Below, one piece after another: positions 16,558 through 24,980 of a stretch of 34,248 nt of DNA. Every line of letters starts with the position of its first letter. Position 1 is the stretch's first letter. The notes under the pieces are model-generated. The model was not told the origin of the DNA. It did no database searches and saw only the letters and a program-made list of their open reading frames with translations. Position numbers and translations under genes: made by a program. Source of the stretch: Asaia bogorensis (GTDB lineage: Bacteria; Pseudomonadota; Alphaproteobacteria; Acetobacterales; Acetobacteraceae); the NCBI GenBank assembly GCA_943333505.2, contig CALQTN020000045.1:1-34248 (forward strand), in the 5' to 3' direction.

Positions 16558-17508
16558 ATGGATAATTTGGTCAGCATACGCGGCCTCACGGTTGCTTTCG
16601 ACGGCGTGCCAGCCTTGCGCGGGATTGACCTCGACGTGCAGCCTGGTGAGGCGGTTGGCCTGGTCGGCGAAAGCGGCTGTGGCAAGTCGGTGACCTGGCT
16701 TGCCGCCCTCGGGCTGCTGCCGGGCCACGCCGCGGTCGGCGGCAGCGTGCGGCTTGGTGGGCAGGAATTGCTCGGCGCGCCGGCGCAAACCCTCGAAAAA
16801 GTGCGCGGCGGCCGGGTGGCGATGATTTTCCAGGACCCGGCGAGCGCGCTCAACCCGGTGATCCGGGTTGGCCGCCAGGTCGAGGAAGCCTTACGTCTGC
16901 ATCGTGGCCTGACCGGCGCGGCCGCGCGGGCCGAGGCCAAACGGTTGTTCGAACAGGTCGGCATTCCCGATCCCGGCGGGCGGCTGAACAGCTTCGCGCA
17001 TGAGTTGTCGGGTGGGCAGAACCAGCGGGTGATGATCGCCATGGCGCTCGCCGGTCGCCCCGACCTGCTGATCGCCGACGAGCCGACGACGGCGCTCGAC
17101 GCCACCATCCAGGCGCAGATCCTCGATCTTTTGCGCCGGGTGCAACAGGATCACGGCATGGCGCTGGTGCTGATCAGCCATGATCTTGGGGTGGTCGCCG
17201 ATCTCTGCACGCGCGTCGGGGTGATGTATGCGGGAAGGATGATCGAGCACGGCTCGGCTGAGCAGATTTTCCAGTCCCCGAGCCATCCCTACACGCAGGG
17301 CCTGCTCGCCGCACTGCCGGAAATGATCGGGCCGCGGCGTCGGCTCGAGGCGATCCAGGGCGCGGTCCCCAACCCGGCAGAGATGCCGCCGGGCTGTGCG
17401 TTCGCGCCACGCTGCACCAGGGCGGGCCGCGATTGCGACGCTGGCACGCCGGATTTGCGCTTGGTCACAAATGGCCATCGCGCCGCGTGCCTGCGGATTG
17501 CGGCATGA
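16558..17508 (+). CDS. ABC transporter ATP-binding protein (DppD/OppD-like)
   Basis: A 316-residue peptide-importer ATPase. Walker A is GESGCGKS, the Q-loop FQDPAS, the signature LSGGQNQR, Walker B LLIADEP and the switch LISHD; the C-terminal oligopeptide-transporter extension (HPYTQGLLAALPE and the cysteine-containing PPGCAFAPRCTRAGRDCDAG) is present and in this family may carry an iron-sulfur-type cluster. The ATG at 16558 fits the family start (MDNLVSIRGLTVAF); an ATG at 16528 adds 10 residues. Neither has a good ribosome-binding site. The stop overlaps the start of the second ATPase (ATGA). Together they would energise the importer on the cytoplasmic face. Confidence 0.92.
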   Translation: MDNLVSIRGLTVAFDGVPALRGIDLDVQPGEAVGLVGESGCGKSVTWLAALGLLPGHAAVGGSVRLGGQELLGAPAQTLEKVRGGRVAMIFQDPASALNPVIRVGRQVEEALRLHRGLTGAAARAEAKRLFEQVGIPDPGGRLNSFAHELSGGQNQRVMIAMALAGRPDLLIADEPTTALDATIQAQILDLLRRVQQDHGMALVLISHDLGVVADLCTRVGVMYAGRMIEHGSAEQIFQSPSHPYTQGLLAALPEMIGPRRRLEAIQGAVPNPAEMPPGCAFAPRCTRAGRDCDAGTPDLRLVTNGHRAACLRIAA

Positions 17509-18485
17509 CGGCTTTATTGCGGCTTGAGGCGGTCGCCAAAGTCTATCCTGGCCAGCGCGGAATGTTCCATAAAGCGCCGGATGTGCGCGCCGTTGACGGG
17601 GTCAGCCTCGTCGTCGAGGCCGGTCGCACTTTGGGTATTGTCGGCGAAAGCGGCTGCGGCAAATCCACCTTGGGCCGGTTGGCGCTTGGTTTGGAGCGTC
17701 CCAGCGAAGGCCGGGTGGAATTTGACGGCGCGCCGATGCCACTACCGGGCAGCGCGGCTTGGCGCAAGCTGCGGGCGCGGATGCAGTTGGTATTCCAAGA
17801 CCCGCTCGGCGCGCTCGATCGGCGGTTGACGATTGCGCGCCAGATCGAGGAACCGCTGGCGATCCATGGCATCGGCGATGCGACAGCGCGGCGGGCGCGG
17901 GTCGCGCAATTGCTGATCGATGTCGGGTTGGGCGAGAACCTTGCCGCGCGCCATCCGCATGCCTTGTCCGGTGGGCAACGGCAGCGCGCGGTGCTGGCGC
18001 GGGCGCTCGCCACCGATCCGGCGCTGTTGGTTTGTGATGAACCGGTTTCGGCGCTGGATGTCTCGATCCAGGCGCAGGTCGTCAACATGCTGATCGATCT
18101 GCAAAAGGCACGCGGCATCGCGATGATGTTCATCAGCCATGATTTGAAAGTGGTACGCCAGGTCAGCGATACGGTGGCGGTGATGTATCTCGGGCGGATT
18201 GTCGAGCAGGGCGAGGCGGATCAGGTGCTGGCCACCCCACAGCATCCCTATACGCGCGCGTTGGTATCGGCTGTGCCGACGCCAGGGCGGACGGCGCGCG
18301 AACGGATTGTCCTGGTCGGCGATCCGCCCAATCCGGCAGCGCGGCCCAGCGGCTGCGCCTTTCATCCGCGCTGTCCGGTGGCGATCGCCGCGTGCGCGGT
18401 CGAAACTCCGGCTTTGCGCACACTGGCGGACGGGCGTTATGTCGCCTGCCACCTGGCGCAACCGAACATGGACCTTGCCGCATGA
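17505..18485 (+). CDS. ABC transporter ATP-binding protein (DppF/OppF-like)
   Basis: A 326-residue partner ATPase. It has Walker A GESGCGKS, Q-loop FQDPLGALD, signature LSGGQRQR, Walker B LLVCDEP, D-loop SALD, switch FISHD and the C-terminal HPYTRALVSAVP/SGCAFHPRCPVAIAAC extension. It should heterodimerise with the preceding ATPase. The start at 17505 overlaps the upstream TGA (ATGA) and its own stop overlaps the next gene's ATG in the same way, so translation is coupled on both sides. The frame open from 17433 is rejected, since it lies inside the first ATPase. Confidence 0.92.
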   Translation: MTALLRLEAVAKVYPGQRGMFHKAPDVRAVDGVSLVVEAGRTLGIVGESGCGKSTLGRLALGLERPSEGRVEFDGAPMPLPGSAAWRKLRARMQLVFQDPLGALDRRLTIARQIEEPLAIHGIGDATARRARVAQLLIDVGLGENLAARHPHALSGGQRQRAVLARALATDPALLVCDEPVSALDVSIQAQVVNMLIDLQKARGIAMMFISHDLKVVRQVSDTVAVMYLGRIVEQGEADQVLATPQHPYTRALVSAVPTPGRTARERIVLVGDPPNPAARPSGCAFHPRCPVAIAACAVETPALRTLADGRYVACHLAQPNMDLAA

Positions 18486-20038
18486 CCCAGCTTACCCGTC
18501 GCCTCGCTTTGGCCGGCGTCGCCGCAGCCTTGCCGCGCTTTGCCATTGGACAAAGCGACCAGCGCCCGTCGATCACCGTCGCGGTGCAGAAAATCGCCAA
18601 CACCAACACCACCGATCCGATGCGCGAGCAATCATCGAACGTGTCGGAACGCTGGCTGGGTTCGATCCTGGAGAACCTCATCGGGCGCAACCAGCAGGGC
18701 CAGTTGGAACGTATCCCGGCGCTGGCGACGGCGTGGCGCCGGATTGATGCCACCACCGTCGAATTGTCGCTGCGACCTGATGTTGTTCTGCATAATGGCG
18801 ACACACTCACCGTCGAGGATATCGTATTCTCCTTCGGGCGGGAGCGGATGTTTGGTGCGGAATTGCCAAACGATGTGCGTGCGGTTGCCAAGCGTTACTG
18901 GCCGGCGCTGGATAATATCGAAATCGTTGATCGTGCCACTATCCGCGTGGTCAATGGGCGTCCCGACGTGACCCTTGAAGGCCGGCTTTCTGCGGGTGGC
19001 GGGCAGATTGTGTCGCGCCGGGCCTGGATGGAAGCTGGGTCGTGGCAGGCCAACGCGCGGCTGGCAACCGGCAGCGGGCCGTATCGGCTGGCGAGCTTCA
19101 AGCCCGATTCCGAAATGGTCCTGGAGGCCCATGACCAGTATTGGGGCGGACGGCCACCCTTGCGCCGCATCCGCTTCCTGGAAGTGCCAGAACAGGCGTC
19201 GCGTATCGCCGGGCTGCGTGCCGGTGAATATCAGTTTGCCTGCGATATTTCCCCCGACCAGATCGGCGAAATCGAGCGTGACCCGAAGCTGATCGTGAAG
19301 GGCGGGTTGGTGCTCAACCACCGTATTCTCGCCTTCGACAAGCAGCATCCGGCGCTAGTTGATCCGCGGGTGCGTTTGGCCATGGCGCATGCGATCGATT
19401 GCCAGGCGATTGTCGACAGCGTCTGGGCGGGGCGGGCGAAAGTGCCGGCCGGGCTGCAATGGCCATTCTATGGGCCGATGTTCGTTGAAGGCTGGACAGT
19501 GCCGAAATTCGATCCGGTGCTCGCACAAAACCTGTTGAAGGCGGCCGGCTACAAGGGCGATGTGATCGTCTATCGGGCGCGTAACAATTATTATACCGCT
19601 GAATTGGCGACAGCGCAGATCCTGGTTGAGATGTGGCGCGCGGTGGGGCTCAACGTGCAGTTGGAGGTTAAGGAAAACTGGGGCCAGGTGCTGGATAAAG
19701 CTGGGCCGCGCGGGGTGCGCGACTGGTCGAACTCGCCGACCTTTGATGACCCGGTGTCGTCGATCGTCAACCAACACGGCCCAAACGGCGCCCAGCAGGG
19801 CAATGGCGAATGGTCGAATGCCGAAATGAACACGCTGTCCGTGGCATTAGAGGCTGGCACCGACATGGCCGAACGCAAAAGGATTTTTGCCCGCATGCTG
19901 CAAATTTGTGAACGCGATGATCCGGCCTATGTCGTGCTGCACCAGAACGCGACTTTCACGGGCTTGCGGCGTGATCTGCCATGGCAGGCGCCGCCATCCT
20001 TCTTCCTCGATTTTTCGTCCAAAGGCTGGCGCGCATGA
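18482..20038 (+). CDS. ABC transporter substrate-binding protein, family 5, copy 2
   Basis: A 518-residue paralogue of the binding protein at 14866; by eye more than half of the aligned residues agree. The signal peptide is short (TRRLALAGVAAALPRFAIGQS) with two arginines, possibly Tat. Shared blocks include VAVQKIAN.NT, SGPY, AHD.YWGGRPP, QFACDI.PDQI, VPAGLQW.FYG and the near-identical DWSNS...DPVSS...QHGPNG. Differences lie around residues 110-180. It sits between the ATPases and permeases, with ATGA overlaps on both sides, so it is an integral part of the operon, not a later passenger. The two proteins could bind different ligands for one permease. Confidence 0.92.
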   Translation: MTQLTRRLALAGVAAALPRFAIGQSDQRPSITVAVQKIANTNTTDPMREQSSNVSERWLGSILENLIGRNQQGQLERIPALATAWRRIDATTVELSLRPDVVLHNGDTLTVEDIVFSFGRERMFGAELPNDVRAVAKRYWPALDNIEIVDRATIRVVNGRPDVTLEGRLSAGGGQIVSRRAWMEAGSWQANARLATGSGPYRLASFKPDSEMVLEAHDQYWGGRPPLRRIRFLEVPEQASRIAGLRAGEYQFACDISPDQIGEIERDPKLIVKGGLVLNHRILAFDKQHPALVDPRVRLAMAHAIDCQAIVDSVWAGRAKVPAGLQWPFYGPMFVEGWTVPKFDPVLAQNLLKAAGYKGDVIVYRARNNYYTAELATAQILVEMWRAVGLNVQLEVKENWGQVLDKAGPRGVRDWSNSPTFDDPVSSIVNQHGPNGAQQGNGEWSNAEMNTLSVALEAGTDMAERKRIFARMLQICERDDPAYVVLHQNATFTGLRRDLPWQAPPSFFLDFSSKGWRA

Positions 20039-20970
20039 TCGGCTTCCTGGGGCTGCGCCTGTTGCGCGCCGGGCTGACGATTGCCCTGGTGGTGAGCTTT
20101 GCCTTCGTCGTGCTGCGCCTGTCCGGCGATCCGGCGATGACCATCATGTCACCCGAGGCGCCACCCGAGGCTATTGCGGCATTCCGCACCGCCTGGGGCC
20201 TGGATCGCCCGGTCTGGGAGCAATATTTCAGCTATTTTGGCGCGATCCTGCATGGCGAGCTGGGTCAGTCGATGCGCGATGGTCGGCCGGCAATGGCGGT
20301 TGTGCTGGAGCGCATTCCCGCCACCCTGATGCTCACCATTCCGGCGCTGATCGTCAAAGTCGGGATTGGCGTGCCGGCAGGGGTCTTTGCCGCACTCTAC
20401 CGCAATAGCTGGATCGACCGGCTGGTGATGGCGCTGGCAGTGGCGGGCTTTACGGTGCCGAGCTTCGTGCTCGGGCTGATCCTGGTGTTGATTTTTGCGG
20501 TCAGCCTGGGGTGGTTGCCATCGGGGGGCCAGGATAGCTGGCGCAATATCATTCTGCCGGTGATCACCATGTCGCTCGGCGGGGCAGGGGTGCTGGCGCG
20601 TTTCACCCGATCCGCGATGCTCGAAGTGCTCGGCCAGCCCTATATCCGCACCGCCACTGCCAAGGGCGTGCCATGGGCCGCCGTGGTGCGCGGCCATGCG
20701 CTGCCGAACGCGGCGATCCCGACGGTCACCATTGTCGGCTTCATGGTCGGCGCGCTGATTGCCGGCGCGGTGGTGGTGGAAAGTGTGTTTTCCTGGCCGG
20801 GCGTTGGCCGCTTGCTGGTGGTCGCCGTCGCCAATCGCGATCTCGCGGTGGTGCAGTGCATCTTGCTGCTGGTGGCGGCAACGATGGTGTCGGCCAATTT
20901 CATTGTCGATCTGCTCTATGGCGTGCTTGACCCGCGTCTGCGCAGCGCGGCCAGTGCGGGGGCACATTAA
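20035..20970 (+). CDS. ABC transporter permease (DppB/OppB-like)
   Basis: A 311-residue inner-membrane permease, with an N-terminal helix (about 10-28), LSGDPA, the periplasmic RTAWGLDRPVWEQYFSYF segment, and further helices from about residue 100. The EAA loop that contacts the ATPases reads about YIRTATAKGVPWAAVVRGHALPNA (here split from residues 203-226). The C-terminal DLLYGVLDPRLR is standard for DppB. The ATG overlaps the stop of binding protein 2 (ATGA), and its TAA overlaps the next ATG (TAATG). Confidence 0.93.
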   Translation: MIGFLGLRLLRAGLTIALVVSFAFVVLRLSGDPAMTIMSPEAPPEAIAAFRTAWGLDRPVWEQYFSYFGAILHGELGQSMRDGRPAMAVVLERIPATLMLTIPALIVKVGIGVPAGVFAALYRNSWIDRLVMALAVAGFTVPSFVLGLILVLIFAVSLGWLPSGGQDSWRNIILPVITMSLGGAGVLARFTRSAMLEVLGQPYIRTATAKGVPWAAVVRGHALPNAAIPTVTIVGFMVGALIAGAVVVESVFSWPGVGRLLVVAVANRDLAVVQCILLLVAATMVSANFIVDLLYGVLDPRLRSAASAGAH

Positions 20971-21845
20971 TGTCCGACATGGTTCTGCCGGCAGTGTCCC
21001 GCCCGACTTCCGCCCAACGCCGTCGGCGGGTGCCGATTGCGGTCGCCATCGCCATGACCTGGCTGGCGCTGGTGCTGATGGTTGCGATCTTTGCCGATTG
21101 GCTGCGCCCGTTTGGGATCACCGCGCTGGATCTTCGCGCCCGCCTGACGCCCCCGGTCGGGTTTGGCGGCAACTGGGCGCATGCGCTGGGCACCGATGAA
21201 CTCGGCCGCGATGTGCTGTCGCGCCTCCTGGTGTCGATCCAGATGTCGCTGCGGATTGCCTTCGGTGCCACCATCATCGCTGCGGTTTTGGGCACCACGA
21301 TGGGCTTTCTGGCCGCGCATTTCCGTGGCTGGGTCGAGCAGATCGTTCTGATGTTGATCGACTTCCAGGCTTCGATGCCATTTCTGATTTTGGCGTTGTC
21401 CGTGCTGGCGTTCTTCGGCAATTCATTGTTGCTGTTCACCTGCCTGCTTGGGTTTTATGGCTGGGAACGTTACGCCCGCATTGCGCGCGGACTGGCGATT
21501 GCCGCCAATGCCCAAGGCTACGCGGCGGCAATCCGGCAACTGGGCGCAAAGCCGATGCGGATCTATCTTGGCCATGTGCTGCCCAATATCGCATCGACGT
21601 TGATTGTCTCGGCAACTTTGTCATTCCCCGAAGTGGTTCTGCTGGAAAGCGGTCTGTCATTCCTTGGGCTTGGGGTGCAGCCGCCGATGACCAGCCTGGG
21701 CAATATGGTCGGCTACGGTCGCGAATATCTGACGCGGGCGCCGTGGATATTGCTGACACCGAGCACGGTGATCGTGCTGACCACGCTTGCGGTCAGCCTG
21801 CTGGGTGATTGGCTGCGCGATCGGCTGGACCCGACATTGGGCTAA
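20970..21845 (+). CDS. ABC transporter permease (DppC/OppC-like)
   Basis: A 291-residue inner-membrane permease. After a basic N-terminus (AQRRRRVP) and first helix come the DppC markers ALGTDELGRDVLSRLL, GWERYARIARGLA, the EAA loop (YAAAIRQLGAKPMRIYLGHVLPN), ESGLSFLGLGVQPP and the terminal LGDWLRDRLDPTLG. It completes the importer: two binding proteins, two ATPases and two permeases. The start is inside the stop of the preceding gene (TAATG). No outer-membrane receptor or dedicated regulator accompanies the operon. It ends 26 bp from the converging phnN gene, with no obvious terminator. Confidence 0.93.
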   Translation: MSDMVLPAVSRPTSAQRRRRVPIAVAIAMTWLALVLMVAIFADWLRPFGITALDLRARLTPPVGFGGNWAHALGTDELGRDVLSRLLVSIQMSLRIAFGATIIAAVLGTTMGFLAAHFRGWVEQIVLMLIDFQASMPFLILALSVLAFFGNSLLLFTCLLGFYGWERYARIARGLAIAANAQGYAAAIRQLGAKPMRIYLGHVLPNIASTLIVSATLSFPEVVLLESGLSFLGLGVQPPMTSLGNMVGYGREYLTRAPWILLTPSTVIVLTTLAVSLLGDWLRDRLDPTLG

Positions 21846-21871
21846 GCGGTGCGGTTCCGTTTGGGGCTGGC

Positions 21872-22408
21872 TTACCGAACTGACAACCCGCTTCTAAGCA
21901 CCGCGATCACCGCCGCCGCACCTTCGGCGGGGCTGCGGTCATTGATGACCCGCATGATTGTCACGCCGTCCGGCAAGGGCACTTCGCGTGCCAGCCTGGC
22001 GGCGATGTCGGCGGCAGTTTCCCGCCCACGTGCCGCGAGGCGGGCGGCGAGCACCTCGGGCGGCGCGGTGATTTCGAGCACGGTCACCGGGAATTTCGCT
22101 GCCGCCGCCAGGATCATCGCGCGGGAAATATTGGCCACCACGACATGCCCGGCGGCAAGATCTTCGGCGATGTCGGCGGGGATGCCGTAGCCTAGGCCAT
22201 GGGCCTGCCAGGATAGCGCGTACTGGTCGCGTCGTGCGTCGAACTCGGCCGGGGTGATGGCGATATGATCTTCGCCACCCGCATTGGCCGGGCGGGTGAT
22301 TTCCCGTCGCACGAAGCGCACGCGCGGTTCATCGGCGAGATCGGTGCGCACCAGATCGATCAGCGTGTCCTTGCCCGCACCAGACGGACCAACCACCAAC
22401 ACCAGCAT
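21872..22408 (-). CDS. phnN: Ribose 1,5-bisphosphate phosphokinase
   Basis: A 178-residue P-loop kinase of the guanylate-kinase-like PhnN family. Walker A is GPSGAGKDT (7-15), where the Asp after Lys is characteristic of PhnN, followed by RFVRREITRPANAGGEDH and ALSWQAHGLGYGIP, also typical. It converts ribose 1,5-bisphosphate and ATP to PRPP in phosphonate breakdown. No other phn gene is in the window, so it may work with a C-P lyase encoded elsewhere or as a spare PRPP source. GGGAG lies about 7 nt before the ATG. It is divergent from the gamma-glutamyltransferase gene. Confidence 0.88.
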   Translation of the reverse strand: MLVLVVGPSGAGKDTLIDLVRTDLADEPRVRFVRREITRPANAGGEDHIAITPAEFDARRDQYALSWQAHGLGYGIPADIAEDLAAGHVVVANISRAMILAAAAKFPVTVLEITAPPEVLAARLAARGRETAADIAARLAREVPLPDGVTIMRVINDRSPAEGAAAVIAVLRSGLSVR

Positions 22409-22480
22409 ACGAAGCTCCCGATTTGGCCCATGGCAGTTTGACCTTGGGCGTCATGCGATTAACCTGTGGCAAAAGCAACC

Positions 22481-24274
22481 ATGGATACCCGCATCATGTT
22501 CACCACTCGGCCCGAAATCGCCGGCACCTTCGGCGTTGTTGCCACCACCCATTGGATCGCCAGCGCGGTCGGCATGTCGGTGCTGGAAAAAGGCGGCAAC
22601 GCCTTTGATGCCGCCGTCGCCACCGCCTTTGTGCTCAACCTCGCCGAGCCGCATCTGAACGGTCCAGGCGGGGATGTGCCGATCATTCTGCATGATGCGC
22701 GCACCGGCACCCAGCACGTGATTTGCGGCCAGGGCGTGGCCCCGGATGCGGCAACGCCGGCGGCCTTCGCGGCGCTGGGTCTCGATCTGGTACCTGGCAC
22801 CGGGCTGTTGCCCGCCGTGGTGCCCGGCGCATTCGATGCCTGGATGCGGATGCTGCGCGACTGGGGCACCTGGGAACTGCCGCAGGTTCTGGAATACGCC
22901 ATCGGCTACGCGATCAATGGCATCCATATTGTGCCGCGTGTCGCCGCCGGCATTGCCGGCATGGCGCCGATGTTTCAGGAAGAATGGAAGACGTCCGCCG
23001 ACGTCTGGCTGCCCGGCGGCAAGGTACCGGAAGTCGGCACGCTGTTCCGCCGCCCCGCGCTCGCCGCGACCTGGCAACGTTTGTGCCGCGATGCGGTGGG
23101 GCCGAGCCGTGAAGCCCGGATCGATGCCGCCCGCAACGCGTTTTATCGCGGCTGGGGTGCCGAGGCGATCGGGCGTTTCTATGCCGAAAACGAATTGCTC
23201 GACACATCAGGCCGCCGCCATCGTGGTTTGTTGACCGCCGACGACATGGCGCGTTGGGCCGCCCCGGTGGAAGATCCGCTGGCACATGACTATCACGGCT
23301 ACACCGTGCTGAAATGTGGCCCATGGACCCAAGGCCCGGCGCTGCTGCAATCGCTGGCGATCCTGGAAGGTTTCGATATTGGCGCGATGGACCCGGTGGG
23401 CGCGGAGTTCGTGCATACCGTGACCGAGGCGATGAAGCTCGGCTGGGCGGATCGCGAGGCTTATTATGGCGATCCCGACCAGGCCGAAGTCCCGCTCGGC
23501 ACACTGCTCTCGGCTGAATACAATGCCGAACGGCGTGGGCTGATCAGCGATCAGGCCTCGATGGAACTGCGCCCTGGCAACGTGCTGGGGTTCCAGCCGC
23601 AGGTCGATCACCATGCGGAAGACCGGCTGGCACTGCTGACCCGGGCGCCCGGCGTCGGCGAGCCGACCATGGCGCGGCTCGGGGCGACCGGCGGCGATAC
23701 CTGCCATATCGACATCATTGATCGCTGGGGCAACATGGTCAGCGCCACGCCATCGGGTGGCTGGCTGCAATCGTCGCCGGTGATCCCGGAGCTCGGCTTT
23801 CCGCTCTCGACCCGCGGGCAGATGTTCTGGACCAAGCCGGGCCACGCCAACACCATTGCGCCGCGGAAGCGTCCGCGCAGCACGCTGTCGCCGAGCATGG
23901 CGCTGCGTGATGGCCAGGCCTGGCTATCCTTTGGCACGCCGGGCGGCGATCAGCAGGACCAATGGCAGCTGATCATGTTCCTGCGCCTGGTGCATCACCG
24001 GATGGGTATCCAGGAAGCCATCGACGCGCCGAGCTTCCACACCGAGCATTTCCCGTCCAGCTTCTGGCCGCGCGCGGCCCGGCCCGGGAAACTGGTAATC
24101 GAAGGGCGCTTCGATGCCGCGGTGCTCGCCGATCTGCTGGCACGCGGCCACAAGGCCGAGATGGGCGATTTGTGGACCGAGGGGCGGTTGTCGGGCGCCA
24201 AGATTGAGGCGGATGGGCAAATGTTCGCCGGGGCCAACCCGCGTGGCATGCAGGGCTACGCGATCGGGCGGTAA
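22481..24274 (+). CDS. Gamma-glutamyltransferase family protein
   Basis: A 597-residue Ntn-hydrolase of the gamma-glutamyltranspeptidase family. The predicted autocleavage site and new N-terminal nucleophile is Thr407 in GGDTCHIDIIDRWGN, followed by the expected small-subunit motifs SPSMALRDGQAWLSFGTPGGDQQ. The large-subunit opening VATTHWIASAVGMSVLEKGGNAFDAAVA is also typical. No signal peptide is visible, unlike periplasmic Ggt, so it is probably cytoplasmic like YwrD-type relatives. It would hydrolyse or transfer gamma-glutamyl or similar amide bonds; ligand specificity is unknown. The ATG at 22481 is preferred to a GTG at 22466; neither has a strong ribosome-binding site. Its position after the importer suggests processing of imported compounds. 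Confidence 0.88.
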   Translation: MDTRIMFTTRPEIAGTFGVVATTHWIASAVGMSVLEKGGNAFDAAVATAFVLNLAEPHLNGPGGDVPIILHDARTGTQHVICGQGVAPDAATPAAFAALGLDLVPGTGLLPAVVPGAFDAWMRMLRDWGTWELPQVLEYAIGYAINGIHIVPRVAAGIAGMAPMFQEEWKTSADVWLPGGKVPEVGTLFRRPALAATWQRLCRDAVGPSREARIDAARNAFYRGWGAEAIGRFYAENELLDTSGRRHRGLLTADDMARWAAPVEDPLAHDYHGYTVLKCGPWTQGPALLQSLAILEGFDIGAMDPVGAEFVHTVTEAMKLGWADREAYYGDPDQAEVPLGTLLSAEYNAERRGLISDQASMELRPGNVLGFQPQVDHHAEDRLALLTRAPGVGEPTMARLGATGGDTCHIDIIDRWGNMVSATPSGGWLQSSPVIPELGFPLSTRGQMFWTKPGHANTIAPRKRPRSTLSPSMALRDGQAWLSFGTPGGDQQDQWQLIMFLRLVHHRMGIQEAIDAPSFHTEHFPSSFWPRAARPGKLVIEGRFDAAVLADLLARGHKAEMGDLWTEGRLSGAKIEADGQMFAGANPRGMQGYAIGR

Positions 24275-24291
24275 GTTGCGGCTATTTGGCG

Positions 24292-24319
24292 GCCGGGGCA
24301 CCCGCCCCGTGCCCGCCGG
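24292..24319 (+). terminator. GC-rich hairpin after the gamma-glutamyltransferase gene
   Basis: GGGCAC (24296-24301) and GTGCCC (24309-24314) can pair, with further GCCGG/CCGGC pairing outside, starting about 18 bp after the stop. There is no T-tract, so terminator function is uncertain. Confidence 0.3.
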
Positions 24320-24383
24320 CACCCCCGGAGCTTGAATTGCCGACGCCGGGGATGCGCCACGCTGGTCTCAACTTCACCGCGCG

Positions 24384-24980
24384 CTAGTTTCCCGCCTTGC
24401 CAGACGGGGCGCAAGCCATGTCGTCCCATGGGCACAATGTCACCGGCCAGATCGCCGCCCAGCGGGCTGCTTTGGTGCGAAACACCTCCTCGGTTACCAG
24501 GATGCAGTTCGGGCGGACGACGCCGGCGAACAGGTCCGCCAGCCCGAATGGGGCGCATATCTCGAACCGGCCGGCCACAACGCGTACCCCGATGGCGGTT
24601 GCCGTGGTTGGGTAGGTCGCTATCGCTGCCGCCGTCGATTGGTACGGTGCCAACGTCACGCCGAAACGGGCTTGATACCAGAGATGGACGCGCGCCTGGT
24701 TCTTCACGTCGAGCCAGACCGGCAGGTCAGCGAAATATGCGCGCAGCCGGTCTGCCTGGCGGGTTTCGGCCGCCGCGCTCAGGTCCGGATCAAAATAGAC
24801 GATGTCGATATCAGCAATGCCCGTGGTTGGCGGCATCCCAAACCGATGGTTCCACACGGTCTGCGCCAGCGCGCCGGCGACAATCCAGCACTCTGGCAGC
24901 GCAAGGCTGTCGCACCGGTCGAGCAGGGCTGCCAGCCACGGATTGCCGCGCAGTACCGCTTCGAGGTCAGCCGATGTCAT
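24384..24980 (-). CDS. Nucleotidyltransferase family protein (DUF925-like)
   Basis: A 198-residue protein with the pattern of the NTP_transf_6 (DUF925) family: IVAGALAQTVWN, a TGIADIDIVYFD segment whose DxD aspartates match a nucleotidyltransferase metal site, then VKNQARVHLWYQARFG and FEICAPFGLADLFAGVVRPN. The biochemical substrate of this family is not established to my knowledge. The ATG at 24980 is preferred over a TTG at 24983. It overlaps the last 14 bases of the upstream M81 peptidase gene, so the two are probably co-translated; a functional link is not obvious. Confidence 0.8.
   Translation of the reverse strand: MTSADLEAVLRGNPWLAALLDRCDSLALPECWIVAGALAQTVWNHRFGMPPTTGIADIDIVYFDPDLSAAAETRQADRLRAYFADLPVWLDVKNQARVHLWYQARFGVTLAPYQSTAAAIATYPTTATAIGVRVVAGRFEICAPFGLADLFAGVVRPNCILVTEEVFRTKAARWAAIWPVTLCPWDDMACAPSGKAGN

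Noticed and set aside
21872-22408. Guanylate kinase (gmk) assignment
   Set aside because: Walker A is GPSGAGKDT and the downstream motifs are those of PhnN, not GMP-binding guanylate kinase.
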